Positions 7,430-15,480 of a DNA stretch of 26,737 nucleotides are shown in pieces. The stretch comes from Pseudomonadota bacterium (GTDB lineage: Bacteria; Pseudomonadota; Gammaproteobacteria; Arenicellales; Arenicellaceae). The notes beneath the pieces are model-generated. The model was not told the origin of the DNA, made no database searches, and saw only the letters and a program-made list of their open reading frames with translations. Numbering within the stretch: the stretch's first letter is position 1; each line of letters opens with the position of its first letter. The translations under genes were made by a program, and so were the position numbers. The DNA lies in the NCBI GenBank assembly GCA_018660405.1, contig JABJKL010000195.1, forward strand, positions 1 through 26,737, in the 5' to 3' direction.

Positions 7430-8591
7430 AGAAGTTGATGTCGTCATTGTCGGTGGTGGTATTCACGGAGTGGGTGTCGCTCAAGCCGCTGCAGCAGCGG
7501 GATACTCGACTCTGGTCGTTGAGAAGCAGGGTCTTGCGGCTGGCACATCCTGCAAGTCCAGCAAGCTCATACATGGAGGTTTACGCTATCTGGAAAGTTT
7601 TGAGTTTTCTTTGGTGCGAGAGAGTTTGCGCGAGCGCGAGTTACTGCTTACGTTGGCACCGGAACTTATTAAGCGGAAAAAGTTTTTTATCCCCATTTAT
7701 CCAGAGACGTCGCGGCGGCCCTGGTGGGTCGGTGTTGGTTTGCTGGCTTACGCGACGCTTGCAGGTTTTAGCAAACACACTCGATTTCATCGAGTACCGT
7801 CTGAGGCATGGGAAAATCTGGATGGTTTGAAGACCAAAGGCTTACAGACCGTTTACCAATATTGGGATGCTCAAACAGATGATGCAGCCTTGACTCGAGC
7901 TGTCATGCGCTCAGCCTCCGCATTGGGCGCTGAACTTCTTTGCCCAGCGATGTTTATATCTGCACAGGTTGATGCTGGCGGAGTGGAGGTGAAAGTGGCG
8001 AGCGACGGGCAGGAGCAAGAAATAAGGGCGAAGGTCCTGGTTAACGCGGCGGGTCCGTGGGCAGCGCAAGTATTGGCGATGGTTGTGCCGGAGCTGCAGC
8101 CTTTGGCTGTCGATAACGTTGCTGGCAGCCATATCGAATTATCGGGACAAATTGCTCAGGGATGTTACTACCTGGAAGTCGAGTCCGACAAGCGGGCTGT
8201 TTTCGTGATGCCAAAAGGCGATCGAACTTTGGTAGGTACCACCGAACGAATTTATCGGGATGATCCAGACACGATTGAGGCGACTGATGAAGCTATCTGT
8301 TATTTATTGGAAGTGTATCGCAAGTATTTTCCGGCCCGGGACAGCGCAGTGTTGGACTCATGGGCTGGTTTGCGAGTTTTGCCCGCGACAAGTGGCGCTG
8401 CTTTCAAGCGCAGTCGAGAAACTCAGCTGCCAGTTGATGATGAGCAAACACCTCGCATATTAAGTGTGTTTGGTGGAAAACTAACGGGATACCGGGCTAC
8501 CGCAGAGAAGATAATGTCGATTTTATGCAAAACCCTGCCGGTACGCGAAGCAATCGCAGACACGCGCAAGCTCAAACTGTCGCCTGAGTAA
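7419..8591 (+). CDS. Short GlpD-like FAD-dependent oxidoreductase
   Basis: A 390-residue flavoprotein of the glycerol-3-phosphate dehydrogenase (GlpD) / DAO family. The FAD motif VVIVGGGIHGVGVAQAAAAA is at the N-terminus (glycines 12-14 and 17), followed by a GlpD-type block GTSCKSSKLIHGGLRYLESF. Later come VNAAGPWAAQVL, VFVMPKGDRTLVGTTE and, at the C-terminus, SVFGGKLTGYRATAEKI. Classical GlpD is about 500 residues and has an extra C-terminal helical domain; this protein stops right after the FAD domain, so it is a naturally short form. It probably oxidises glycerol-3-phosphate or a related alcohol and passes electrons to quinone. The start is GTG at 7419, inside the end of the hydrolase gene; no other start fits before the FAD motif. 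It ends 11 bases from the convergent EEP gene. Confidence 0.86.
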   Translation: MRGREVDVVIVGGGIHGVGVAQAAAAAGYSTLVVEKQGLAAGTSCKSSKLIHGGLRYLESFEFSLVRESLRERELLLTLAPELIKRKKFFIPIYPETSRRPWWVGVGLLAYATLAGFSKHTRFHRVPSEAWENLDGLKTKGLQTVYQYWDAQTDDAALTRAVMRSASALGAELLCPAMFISAQVDAGGVEVKVASDGQEQEIRAKVLVNAAGPWAAQVLAMVVPELQPLAVDNVAGSHIELSGQIAQGCYYLEVESDKRAVFVMPKGDRTLVGTTERIYRDDPDTIEATDEAICYLLEVYRKYFPARDSAVLDSWAGLRVLPATSGAAFKRSRETQLPVDDEQTPRILSVFGGKLTGYRATAEKIMSILCKTLPVREAIADTRKLKLSPE

Positions 8592-8600
8592 AATCGAGGG

Positions 8601-8617
8601 TTTCAGTTCGACTGAAG
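8601..8617. other. Short hairpin between convergent genes
   Basis: TTCAGT (8602-8607) pairs with ACTGAA (8611-8616) around a TCG loop. It lies in the 11-base gap between the GlpD-like and EEP stop codons and overlaps the EEP stop. There is no T-run on either strand, so it may act as a weak two-way stop or message end, not a standard intrinsic terminator. Confidence 0.35.
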
Positions 8618-9406
8618 TGTTACCGTCACCCGCAGCACCGGATGATCTGATGCTCCAGGTTCACGAACCGCCACCTCTGTGGCAGTTACACCTTTGAGAA
8701 TAATCCAGTCAACCCGGTTGTTCGAACGTGCCGAACCTGGCACATCTATAAACGGATCATGGCCAGCACTTTTCCGAATGAGATCCTGTAATAGAGGGTC
8801 TTGTGGTGGGGTATTGAAATCGCCAAGTAGAATTGCGCGCCGATATTTGGCAAATTCCCGAAACACCTGCTGCATTTGTTCTTCGCGACCCATTTTTGTG
8901 TGTAGGTGCGTATTGATGACGGTTATTTTTTTGCCTGCGAGCATGAGCTCACAGACCACCATATTTCGAAAACCACGTCCGCGGACATGGACAAGTGGTC
9001 GCCAAAACCAGCGGCGTATTGGAACGCTGGTTAATACGGCATTGCCTGCAAATGGTCTAAACCAACGAGTTTTGGTGGGAGCGTAAAGCCACTGCATGTC
9101 GAGCGTTTCGCCAAGGGCTGCCGCTTGATTTGGTTGGTTATAGCGCTTTGCTCCGGCGACTTCTTGCAAGGCAACAAAATCACAATTATTGATCGCGGAT
9201 GCGGTGCGCGGCAAATCCAGACATTGATCTTGACCTCGACCATACTGGATATTCAGCGTAGCTATGCGTAATCGTGTTTGTGATTGAGCCGCCTTGGCTG
9301 ATGGATTGATTGGGCCACCATGTTGCCCTGAAACTCGTGAACCGACACGGGCGGCAACAAACAGAAGTAACAGTGAGGCTGTGATTGTTGACCAGATAAG
9401 AATCAT
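8603..9406 (-). CDS. Endonuclease/exonuclease/phosphatase (EEP) family protein, membrane-anchored
   Basis: A 267-residue metal-dependent phosphohydrolase of the EEP (DNase I / sphingomyelinase / APE1-like) fold. A hydrophobic N-terminus at about 2-20 should anchor or export it, placing the catalytic domain in the periplasm. All core motifs are present: TLNIQ with Asn52, LQEV with Glu82, NTHLH with Asn165 and His167, GDFN with Asp196 and Asn198, VDWI with Asp233 and SDHPV with Asp254 and His255. The family spans nucleases, phosphoinositide and sphingolipid phosphatases, and the substrate cannot be read from sequence. Standing opposite a lipase-like and a GlpD-like gene, a phospholipid-related substrate is possible but unproved. 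The ATG at 9406 lies 44 bases from the large hairpin at 9451-9510. Confidence 0.85.
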   Translation of the reverse strand: MILIWSTITASLLLLFVAARVGSRVSGQHGGPINPSAKAAQSQTRLRIATLNIQYGRGQDQCLDLPRTASAINNCDFVALQEVAGAKRYNQPNQAAALGETLDMQWLYAPTKTRWFRPFAGNAVLTSVPIRRWFWRPLVHVRGRGFRNMVVCELMLAGKKITVINTHLHTKMGREEQMQQVFREFAKYRRAILLGDFNTPPQDPLLQDLIRKSAGHDPFIDVPGSARSNNRVDWIILKGVTATEVAVREPGASDHPVLRVTVTLQSN

Positions 9407-9450
9407 AAGTGCAGTGGTGAGCCAGTCGCAGGAAATGTTGAGGGAGCACA

Positions 9451-9510
9451 GGGGCTGTTCTCAATTACTTTGTTACCGCCGCCGTAACGAAATAATTGAG
9501 AACGGCCCCT
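9451..9510. repeat. 60-bp near-perfect inverted repeat (hairpin)
   Basis: Arm 9451-9477 is complementary to arm 9484-9510 over 27 bases with a 6-base CGCGCC centre; 24 of 27 positions pair. The three departures are all T/C transitions: two give G-U wobble pairs in plus-strand RNA and one gives G-U in minus-strand RNA. The tip starts AGGGGC and the arm contains GTTCTCAATTA. No T-run follows on either side, so it is not a standard terminator. It may be a palindromic repeat or a tiny mobile element. Confidence 0.85.
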
Positions 9511-9776
9511 AGGCGTGTATCAGGGCTTATACTAAGCTTGCGGGGGTGTGTCAAAAATCCGCGTAAACATTACTCAAGATCACAAAATACAGCACACCTT
9601 AAATATAACAATATTATATTGAAGGCCAATCGTCGGCATATGATTTAGTTTGTCAAAGTACAAAATTTAGCAGTCAGTTTAGCCTGCATCGTTGGAGTGT
9701 GAAATCAGTTTGAGCCTGTAAATGATTGATTGGAAATGTAAAAATGGATCAAGTTGCGATGATTTGAAAATTGAGG

Positions 9777-9785
9777 TTATGCACA
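9777..9785 (+). promoter_or_regulatory. DnaA box TTATGCACA
   Basis: TTATGCACA fits the E. coli consensus TTATNCACA exactly. It lies 267 bases before priA and 179 bases before the tandem pair at 9952-9972. Confidence 0.45.
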
Positions 9786-9951
9786 GAATTGCCGGGCGGT
9801 CAAAGAACAGGCTAGTGCGCGAGAATGTTCCAGTTAGTTTCCACGTGTACACCACAAGCTATTGTATTTAAACATTTAAATTGATTGATTAAAAAATAGG
9901 CAGCTCAAGTGAACATAAGTAGCCAAGTGCATTCAAGATCAAAATATAAAG

Positions 9952-9972
9952 TTTTACACAGAGTTATCCACA
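9952..9972 (+). promoter_or_regulatory. Tandem DnaA boxes (weak plus perfect)
   Basis: TTTTACACA (9952-9960, one mismatch to TTATNCACA) is followed after 3 bases by TTATCCACA (9964-9972), the strongest known DnaA site. Both point the same way with a 12-base pitch. The context ACAGAGTTATCCACAG is, from memory, the same as around box R4 of E. coli oriC. They sit 72 bases before the priA start, so they could regulate priA or belong to a replication-related site. Confidence 0.55.
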
Positions 9973-10043
9973 GGTTCTGGGGGTAAGTTTTGAGTCCATT
10001 GCGCGATGACCTCCACACAACATACACAGGCGAACTATAGTTT

Positions 10044-12302
10044 ATGACGACAGCGCCTCTTAGCATTTCCGACATTCAGCAGGTGTCTGTTAAATCGAGT
10101 TCCAGGAACCATTCCAGGAACTATGTTCGTGTCGCAGTCGGTGTGCCATTGCGAAAAGGGTTCGATTTCGCCTGGAGTGATGCGCTCGGTGTTGCGATTG
10201 TTGGGTTGAGGGTGCGAGTACCTTTTGGTCGACGAACAATGATTGGCATCGTCACAGAGGTCGATATCGATACCGTAGTGCCCGAGAATAAGATTAAAGG
10301 GGTCATTGCAGCTCTGGATGCGCAGAGCATTTTCTCGCCTGCACTTTGGCGTAGCCTGCAATGGGCAAGTAGCTATTATCAAGCTCCAATGGGCGAGATG
10401 CTGTTGGCAGCCTTACCCAAGTTACTGCGTGATGGTGAAAGTTCAGAGCCATGCGGTGAAATTTGGTATATAGCAAATGCCACCGGCGAAGCTGTGTTAA
10501 ACCGGGCGCCAAAACAGTTGCTGGTGTATCAGTTTTTGTTAGCGCAAGAATCCACTGGGGCGAGCACTACGATATTGGATGCGAACCTGCCGGGTTGGCG
10601 TGCGGCGATGCGTCAACTAAAGGACAAGCAACTGATCACTTGTCAGCAGCGCGAAATCACTTTAACAGTAAATCAGAAACCAGCGAGTCCGATACGGTTG
10701 AACAATTCGCAGCGGGCGGCGGCGCAGGCAATTAATGATGCCAAACAGTCATTTTGTCCCCTGTTGCTTCATGGCACTACCGGTAGTGGGAAAACGGAAG
10801 TTTATTTTGAAGCGATGGATCATGTTTTGGCCCGTGGAGAACAAGTGATGCTACTGGTTCCTGAGATTGGGCTTACACCGCAACTTATGGAACGCGTTTC
10901 CAGTCGATTTTCGTACCCAGTGGTCATATTGCATTCGGGGCTTGGTGATCGCGCTCGGCATTCGGCGTGGTCGCATATAAATCGAAATAGTGCTCGAATT
11001 GTGGTTGGCACACGGTCGGCGGTTTTTGCTCCGTTCAAGTCGCTAGGGCTTATTGTTGTAGACGAAGAGCATGATGCCTCTTTTAAACAACAAGATGGAG
11101 TGCGGTATAACGCGCGCGATTTCGCTACCTATCTCGCACGTCAATGGAATGTGCCGATTGTTTTTGGGTCGGCTACGCCATCATTTGAGAGCTTGTCGAA
11201 CGCGCAACGCAGTCGTTACCAGTATTTGACTCTTAAAAGCAGAGCCGGTGGCAGTTCACTGCCGAGTGTGGAAATAATCGATATGCAAAAAGCACCGATT
11301 GAAAGTGGCTTAAGCCTGCAATTGACGGATGCGATCAAAGCACGCATTGCCCGCGGCGAGCAGTCTTTGTTGTTTTTGAATCGACGAGGTTTCGCACCGG
11401 TACTTTATTGTAATAGTTGCAACGAGGGAGCCAAGTGCCATCGTTGTGATGCGTATTTAACTTTTCATAAAGCTCGCAAGCAACTTCGGTGTCACCATTG
11501 CGGCTACCAGGGTGTTTTCAAATCAGTCTGTACTACTTGCGGTGAAGACGGTTTGTCACCCGTCGGTGAGGGCACTCAGCAGCTTGAGCAGGTGCTAAAA
11601 GAGAAATTTCCTGAAGCGTCAATTATACGGGTCGATCGTGATAGCGCCCACACTGAGTCCAGGTTGGTCGAAATGTTGGATGCCATACAGTCGGGAGCTG
11701 TTGATATCGTTTTGGGTACCCAATTGCTTTCAAAGGGGCACGACTTTCCGAATGTTACTCTGGTGGGAATTATTAATGCAGACCAAGGTTTATTTAGCAC
11801 CGACTTCAGGGGTGCCGAGCGCTCGTTTCAGCAGCTTATACAAGTGGCTGGTCGCGCGGGACGGCGCAAAGTTCTGGGGCAGGTGTTGATTCAGACCTGG
11901 GTGCCGGGCAATCCTTTTTTCAAATTTGTTTGCGAGCACGATTTTGAAAATTTCTCCAAATTACAGCTGAGTGAGCGAAAAATGCTTCGCTATCCACCCT
12001 TTGAACAAGCAATTTTGTTTCGTGCGGAGTCAAATTATCAGGGCGATGGTTTAAATTTTCTACAAAAGGTTCGCAACTGGTTGCACCAGCGAGTGGCCGG
12101 ATCATCGATACGGGTTTATGATCCGGTGCCAAGCCCGATGGAGCGGCGAGCCGGCCGATATCGTGCGCAGTTAATGTTGCTGGGTGCCGATCGAAAATTA
12201 ATCAGTCGGTTGATTAATGATTGCTGTGTGATGCTTGAAGCCGACCGTTCTTCACGTAAAGTAAGGTGGTCGGTTGATGTTGACCCCATTGATACCTATT
12301 AG
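10044..12302 (+). CDS. priA: Primosomal protein N', replication restart helicase PriA
   Basis: A 3'-to-5' DNA helicase that recognises stalled forks and reloads the replisome. The 752 residues compare with 732 in E. coli. The N-terminal fork-binding domain starts at about 28 with YVRVAVGVPLRKGFDFAW, after an unusual 27-residue Ser-rich leader. Walker A GTTGSGKTE begins near 244 and the DEEHD box is at 340-344. The zinc-binding insertion has eight cysteines in four pairs (456/459, 465/468, 483/486, 496/499). The arginine-finger motif VAGRAGRR is near 603-610. The start is ATG 10044; no later in-frame start precedes the conserved domain. It lies upstream of argS, as in Pseudomonas. DnaA boxes lie just upstream. 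Confidence 0.97.
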   Translation: MTTAPLSISDIQQVSVKSSSRNHSRNYVRVAVGVPLRKGFDFAWSDALGVAIVGLRVRVPFGRRTMIGIVTEVDIDTVVPENKIKGVIAALDAQSIFSPALWRSLQWASSYYQAPMGEMLLAALPKLLRDGESSEPCGEIWYIANATGEAVLNRAPKQLLVYQFLLAQESTGASTTILDANLPGWRAAMRQLKDKQLITCQQREITLTVNQKPASPIRLNNSQRAAAQAINDAKQSFCPLLLHGTTGSGKTEVYFEAMDHVLARGEQVMLLVPEIGLTPQLMERVSSRFSYPVVILHSGLGDRARHSAWSHINRNSARIVVGTRSAVFAPFKSLGLIVVDEEHDASFKQQDGVRYNARDFATYLARQWNVPIVFGSATPSFESLSNAQRSRYQYLTLKSRAGGSSLPSVEIIDMQKAPIESGLSLQLTDAIKARIARGEQSLLFLNRRGFAPVLYCNSCNEGAKCHRCDAYLTFHKARKQLRCHHCGYQGVFKSVCTTCGEDGLSPVGEGTQQLEQVLKEKFPEASIIRVDRDSAHTESRLVEMLDAIQSGAVDIVLGTQLLSKGHDFPNVTLVGIINADQGLFSTDFRGAERSFQQLIQVAGRAGRRKVLGQVLIQTWVPGNPFFKFVCEHDFENFSKLQLSERKMLRYPPFEQAILFRAESNYQGDGLNFLQKVRNWLHQRVAGSSIRVYDPVPSPMERRAGRYRAQLMLLGADRKLISRLINDCCVMLEADRSSRKVRWSVDVDPIDTY

Positions 12303-12395
12303 TAGAAAACTCTAATGCAAACCCCGGAGACAAGTGTGTGTGTCGCAAGGTAGAATCGCGCCTAATTTCACTAGTTGATTGGTTGTATTAGTTCA

Positions 12396-14135
12396 TTGAA
12401 AGATTCTCTACAAACCCTCTTTTCAGCCGCGCTCGACGAACTCGTTTCCGACGGAGTGCTGGCTAGCGTTCCACCGGTTGAAATTTCGTTTGAACGTACC
12501 CGGCAAAAAGAACATGGCGACTTTGCTACCAATATAGCGATGGTTCTTTCCGGGCAAGTCAGTATGTCTCCGCGTGAATTGGCGGCTTTGATCATTGCCG
12601 CTCTGGAAGACAGCGACCAAATCGCCAAGCTTGAAATCGCAGGGCCGGGCTTCATCAATATATTTCTGGATCAGGGTTCCAAATTTGATGTGGTCAGGCG
12701 CATCAAACAAGACGGAATTGACTATGGTCAAAGTCAATCGGGTGCCGGTCAAAGAATTTTGCTGGAGTACGTATCTGCAAACCCTACGGGGCCACTGCAT
12801 GTTGGGCATGGCAGAGGGGCTGCTTACGGAGACACGTTGGCGCGATTACTGACTACTGTGGGTTACTCGGTGCATAAGGAGTACTACGTGAACGATGCTG
12901 GCCGCCAAATGGATATTCTAGCGACCAGTGTGTGGTTGCGCTATCTACAAGCCGTTGGTGAGCAGTTTGAGTTTCCCGCAAATGCTTATCAAGGTGACTA
13001 CGTGGTTACCATGGCCGAGCAGCTCAAAGTAAATTTCGGCGATAAGTACCGGGTAGATAGCCAAAACCTGCTAGCAGCAACCAAAACAATGGAAGATGAG
13101 GTGGCACTCGATTCGCTGATTTCAACAGCCAAAGAGATTACCGGAGATGGGTACCCAGCGTTTTTTGAGCTGGCTCTCAACACACTGGTAGAAGACATTC
13201 GAACCGATCTGGAAGAGTTCGGCGTTAGCTATGATGAGTGGTTTTCGGAGCGCTCGCTATTTGATGATGGCTCGATTCATGCCGCTATCAATGCTTTGTC
13301 TGACTTGGGTTTTATCGAAGATCGAGACGGCACTTTGTGGTTTAAATCCACAGAGTTTGGTGATGAGAAAGATCGTGTTGTCATTCGAAAAAATGGCGCG
13401 CCAACGTATTTTGCTTCGGATATCGCCTATCATCTGAATAAATTTAATCGCGGATTTGACCGATGTATCAATATATGGGGGGCAGATCATCATGGTTATA
13501 TTCAACGAGTTAAGGCCGCCTTGCAAGCCAGTGGTGAAGACCCCGAACGCCTGATAATTTTGCTGGTGCAGTTTGCTTCTTTGTACCGGGGCGGCGAAAA
13601 AGTTTCCATGTCTACGCGTAGCGGGCAATTTGTCACGTTGCGCGAATTACGCGATGAGGTTGGTAAAGACGCAGCGCGTTTTTTCTATATTCAACGAAAA
13701 TCTGAGCAGCATATGGATTTTGATTTGGATTTAGCCAAATCACAGACCAATGAAAACCCCCTTTATTATGTTCAATATGCGCACGCGCGTATTTGCAGTG
13801 TATTCCGGCAAGCCGCTGAGCGGGATATTGTTTATGATTTATTGGTCGACAATTTGGCTGAACAGTTGCAAGATGATCTGGAGCAGCAGTTAGCGGCTAA
13901 ATTGGCAGCATTCCCTGAGCAGGTTCGGGTGGCTGCAGACAGTTATGAACCGCATCAGGTAACTTATTTTCTTAGGGAATTGGCGACGCTATTTCATCGT
14001 TATTACAATTCCAGTAACTTTCTTGATGCGCAGCCTTCTAGCCGGAATGCGAGATTAAGTTTGATTGATGCCTGCCGGCAGGTTTTGTCGAATGGTTTAA
14101 CGCTTATCGGTGCTCGGGCACCGGAAAAAATGTAG
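12396..14135 (+). CDS. argS: Arginyl-tRNA synthetase (class I), TTG start
   Basis: Charges tRNA-Arg with arginine in the cytoplasm. The N-terminal tRNA-contacting domain runs from MKDSLQTLFSAALDELVSDG. The HIGH motif is HVGH at 135-138 within NPTGPLHVGHGRGAAYGD, and the KMSK-like site is KVSMS at 402-406. The C-terminal anticodon-binding (DALR) domain fills the rest. I choose TTG at 12396 because the resulting MKDS start closely matches the MKDT start of Pseudomonas ArgS. The frame is open to another TTG at 12375, which would add seven odd residues, and no ATG is available. The length is then 579 residues. No Shine-Dalgarno sequence is visible. It follows priA by about 90 bases and precedes the SPOR protein. 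Confidence 0.96.
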   Translation: MKDSLQTLFSAALDELVSDGVLASVPPVEISFERTRQKEHGDFATNIAMVLSGQVSMSPRELAALIIAALEDSDQIAKLEIAGPGFINIFLDQGSKFDVVRRIKQDGIDYGQSQSGAGQRILLEYVSANPTGPLHVGHGRGAAYGDTLARLLTTVGYSVHKEYYVNDAGRQMDILATSVWLRYLQAVGEQFEFPANAYQGDYVVTMAEQLKVNFGDKYRVDSQNLLAATKTMEDEVALDSLISTAKEITGDGYPAFFELALNTLVEDIRTDLEEFGVSYDEWFSERSLFDDGSIHAAINALSDLGFIEDRDGTLWFKSTEFGDEKDRVVIRKNGAPTYFASDIAYHLNKFNRGFDRCINIWGADHHGYIQRVKAALQASGEDPERLIILLVQFASLYRGGEKVSMSTRSGQFVTLRELRDEVGKDAARFFYIQRKSEQHMDFDLDLAKSQTNENPLYYVQYAHARICSVFRQAAERDIVYDLLVDNLAEQLQDDLEQQLAAKLAAFPEQVRVAADSYEPHQVTYFLRELATLFHRYYNSSNFLDAQPSSRNARLSLIDACRQVLSNGLTLIGARAPEKM

Positions 14136-14163
14136 TCATTATTTTCCATGGCTAAACTATTTA

Positions 14164-14778
14164 ATGGCTAAGAGAAAAAAACGCAACCGTAGGCAAACTG
14201 AAAAAATTGAACAGCTGTCCATTGGTAACCGAGGGTCTATGAAGTCGATTATTCTACTTACAGTTGGCGTGGTTTCGGGTGTCATATTGGTGCAGTTGTT
14301 TCAGGGCGGTGATTTTTCAGAATCGGATGAACGCTTCGGCAGCGGTATAAAGAATATGCTTGAATTTGGGCTGGACACCAGTAAAAGCGCCACCTCAGAA
14401 TTAATCAATGAATCCATGCAAAAAGTGCGGGTGACATCTGACAAGGAGTTCACTTTTTGGGAAACCCTGCCGAAATTGGAGCAAATTCTACCGGACAATA
14501 TATCTGAGAGTGATGCGATTAATGTGCCTGACGACAAGTATGTTTACTTTTTGCAGATTGCATCGTTTACAACGGAACAGGATGCAGACGGTTTACGTGC
14601 CAGATTGGCCCTGGCCGGGTTTGAGACCTTTTCGCAGCGAGTAGAGCTCGAAGGCGCTGGTACGCGATATCGCGTTCGGACCTCCACCTATGACAGCCAA
14701 CGTGTAACAAAAAACCTCAAGCAAGCGCTTCAAGACGAAGGTGTGAATCCGATCACTATCCGCCTGGATGCGAGCTAA
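14164..14778 (+). CDS. SPOR-domain cell division protein, FtsN-like
   Basis: A bitopic inner-membrane protein of 204 residues. It has a very basic cytoplasmic start (MAKRKKRNRR), one membrane segment at about 26-46 (SIILLTVGVVSGVILV), a linker, and a C-terminal SPOR domain from about 126 (YFLQIASFTTEQDADGLRAR) that binds denuded septal peptidoglycan. Position directly after argS matches the FtsN-like gene found there in Pseudomonas, supporting a role in division. The frame is open to 14110, overlapping argS, but I prefer the ATG at 14164 because the basic stretch then begins the protein, as in FtsN. In many relatives hslV and hslU follow; here ycgL does. Confidence 0.85.
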   Translation: MAKRKKRNRRQTEKIEQLSIGNRGSMKSIILLTVGVVSGVILVQLFQGGDFSESDERFGSGIKNMLEFGLDTSKSATSELINESMQKVRVTSDKEFTFWETLPKLEQILPDNISESDAINVPDDKYVYFLQIASFTTEQDADGLRARLALAGFETFSQRVELEGAGTRYRVRTSTYDSQRVTKNLKQALQDEGVNPITIRLDAS

Positions 14779-14836
14779 CGAAGCGTATCGATAGAACACT
14801 CTGGCCGTAATACTCGCACCCTTTCACCCACCTAAA

Positions 14837-15088
14837 ATGTATTGCCAAGTATTTAAAGGTAGTCGTAAACAAGACCACTATATTTACCTGCCGGCGGGTT
14901 ATGACACGTCAGAGCTGCCGACGAGCTTGCTGGCAATGCTTGGCGAACTTTTACCGGTGGTGGAGCTCGAGTTGACACCAGAACGCGAATTGGCAAATGC
15001 GGATACTGCAGAGGTGATAGCACAATTAAGCAAGCGTGGTTTTTACCTTCAGATGCCACCCGGTGATAAAAAGCGTTTACCACCATGA
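14837..15088 (+). CDS. ycgL: YcgL-domain protein
   Basis: A small (83-residue) cytoplasmic protein of the YcgL family, of unknown biochemical role, known as a compact alpha/beta domain largely limited to gammaproteobacteria. Family hallmarks are the opening MYCQVFKGSRKQDHYIYLP, the NADTAEVIAQL segment and the ending GFYLQMPPG (E. coli has GYYLQLPPP). It is a little shorter than the E. coli protein. Its stop overlaps the tusE start as ATGA at 15085-15088, so the two should be translationally coupled. Confidence 0.88.
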   Translation: MYCQVFKGSRKQDHYIYLPAGYDTSELPTSLLAMLGELLPVVELELTPERELANADTAEVIAQLSKRGFYLQMPPGDKKRLPP

Positions 15089-15429
15089 CATTTCTGCACG
15101 CATTCCTGCACGACGGGAAGGAATTCGCTACTGACGAACTCGGTTATCTAAAAAATCACCTGGAGTGGAGTTACGAGCTCGGGCAGGCAATGGCTGCGGC
15201 AGATCGATTAAGTTTGACTGAGGATCATTGGGAAGTGATAAATTTTGTACGCGAATATCACGAGGATTATCGGGTCGCACCTCCCATCCGCATGCTAGTA
15301 CGGGCTATCCGCCGCGAATTTGGGGAAACAAAAGGCAACAGTCGCTATTTGTACTCTTTGTTCCCCGATGGGCCGGCCAAGCAGGCGTCAAAATACGCAG
15401 GACTTCCCAAGCCCAAGCACTGCGTATAA
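15085..15429 (+). CDS. tusE: TusE/DsrC-family sulfur carrier
   Basis: A 114-residue small sulfur carrier. In E. coli TusE takes persulfide sulfur from TusBCD and hands it to MnmA for 2-thiouridine in tRNA. The protein shows the family core LTEDHWEVINFVREYHEDY, APPIRMLVRAI, GNSRYLYSLFPDGPAKQASK and the C-terminal arm AGLPKPKHCV with the essential penultimate cysteine (E. coli: AGLPKPVKCI). The second, more internal arm cysteine found in true DsrC is absent, which favours a TusE role over sulfite reduction. TusBCD and MnmA are not in the window. The start ATG overlaps the ycgL stop. Confidence 0.93.
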   Translation: MTFLHAFLHDGKEFATDELGYLKNHLEWSYELGQAMAAADRLSLTEDHWEVINFVREYHEDYRVAPPIRMLVRAIRREFGETKGNSRYLYSLFPDGPAKQASKYAGLPKPKHCV

Positions 15430-15480
15430 TGGCCGATAGAGCTATCGAAACCGGCTTTCACTGCTTCCAACATCGTACAG

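Larger units (their letters stand above)
9407..10043. other. 637-bp non-coding region between the EEP gene and priA
   Basis: No credible gene is seen in either direction. The region is visibly AT-rich, especially 9590-9660 and 9860-9960. It holds the 60-bp hairpin (9451-9510), DnaA-box-like sequences at 9777, 9952 and 9964, and a near direct repeat starting TCAAGATCA (about 9574 and 9933). Promoters for the divergent EEP and priA genes must be here, but I could not pick out a convincing -35/-10 pair. Confidence 0.6.

Noticed and set aside
7435..7830. 131-codon plus-strand frame inside the GlpD-like gene
   Set aside because: It overlaps a clearly recognisable FAD enzyme in another frame and its translation is Arg/Trp/Ser-rich with no family likeness.
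9511..10043. Chromosomal replication origin oriC
   Set aside because: Only three DnaA-like boxes and three GATC sites, no dnaA, dnaN, mnmG or rpmH nearby; kept as a DnaA-box finding only.
13257..13628. 123-codon minus-strand frame within argS
   Set aside because: Antisense to conserved ArgS motifs; no ribosome site and no protein-like features.
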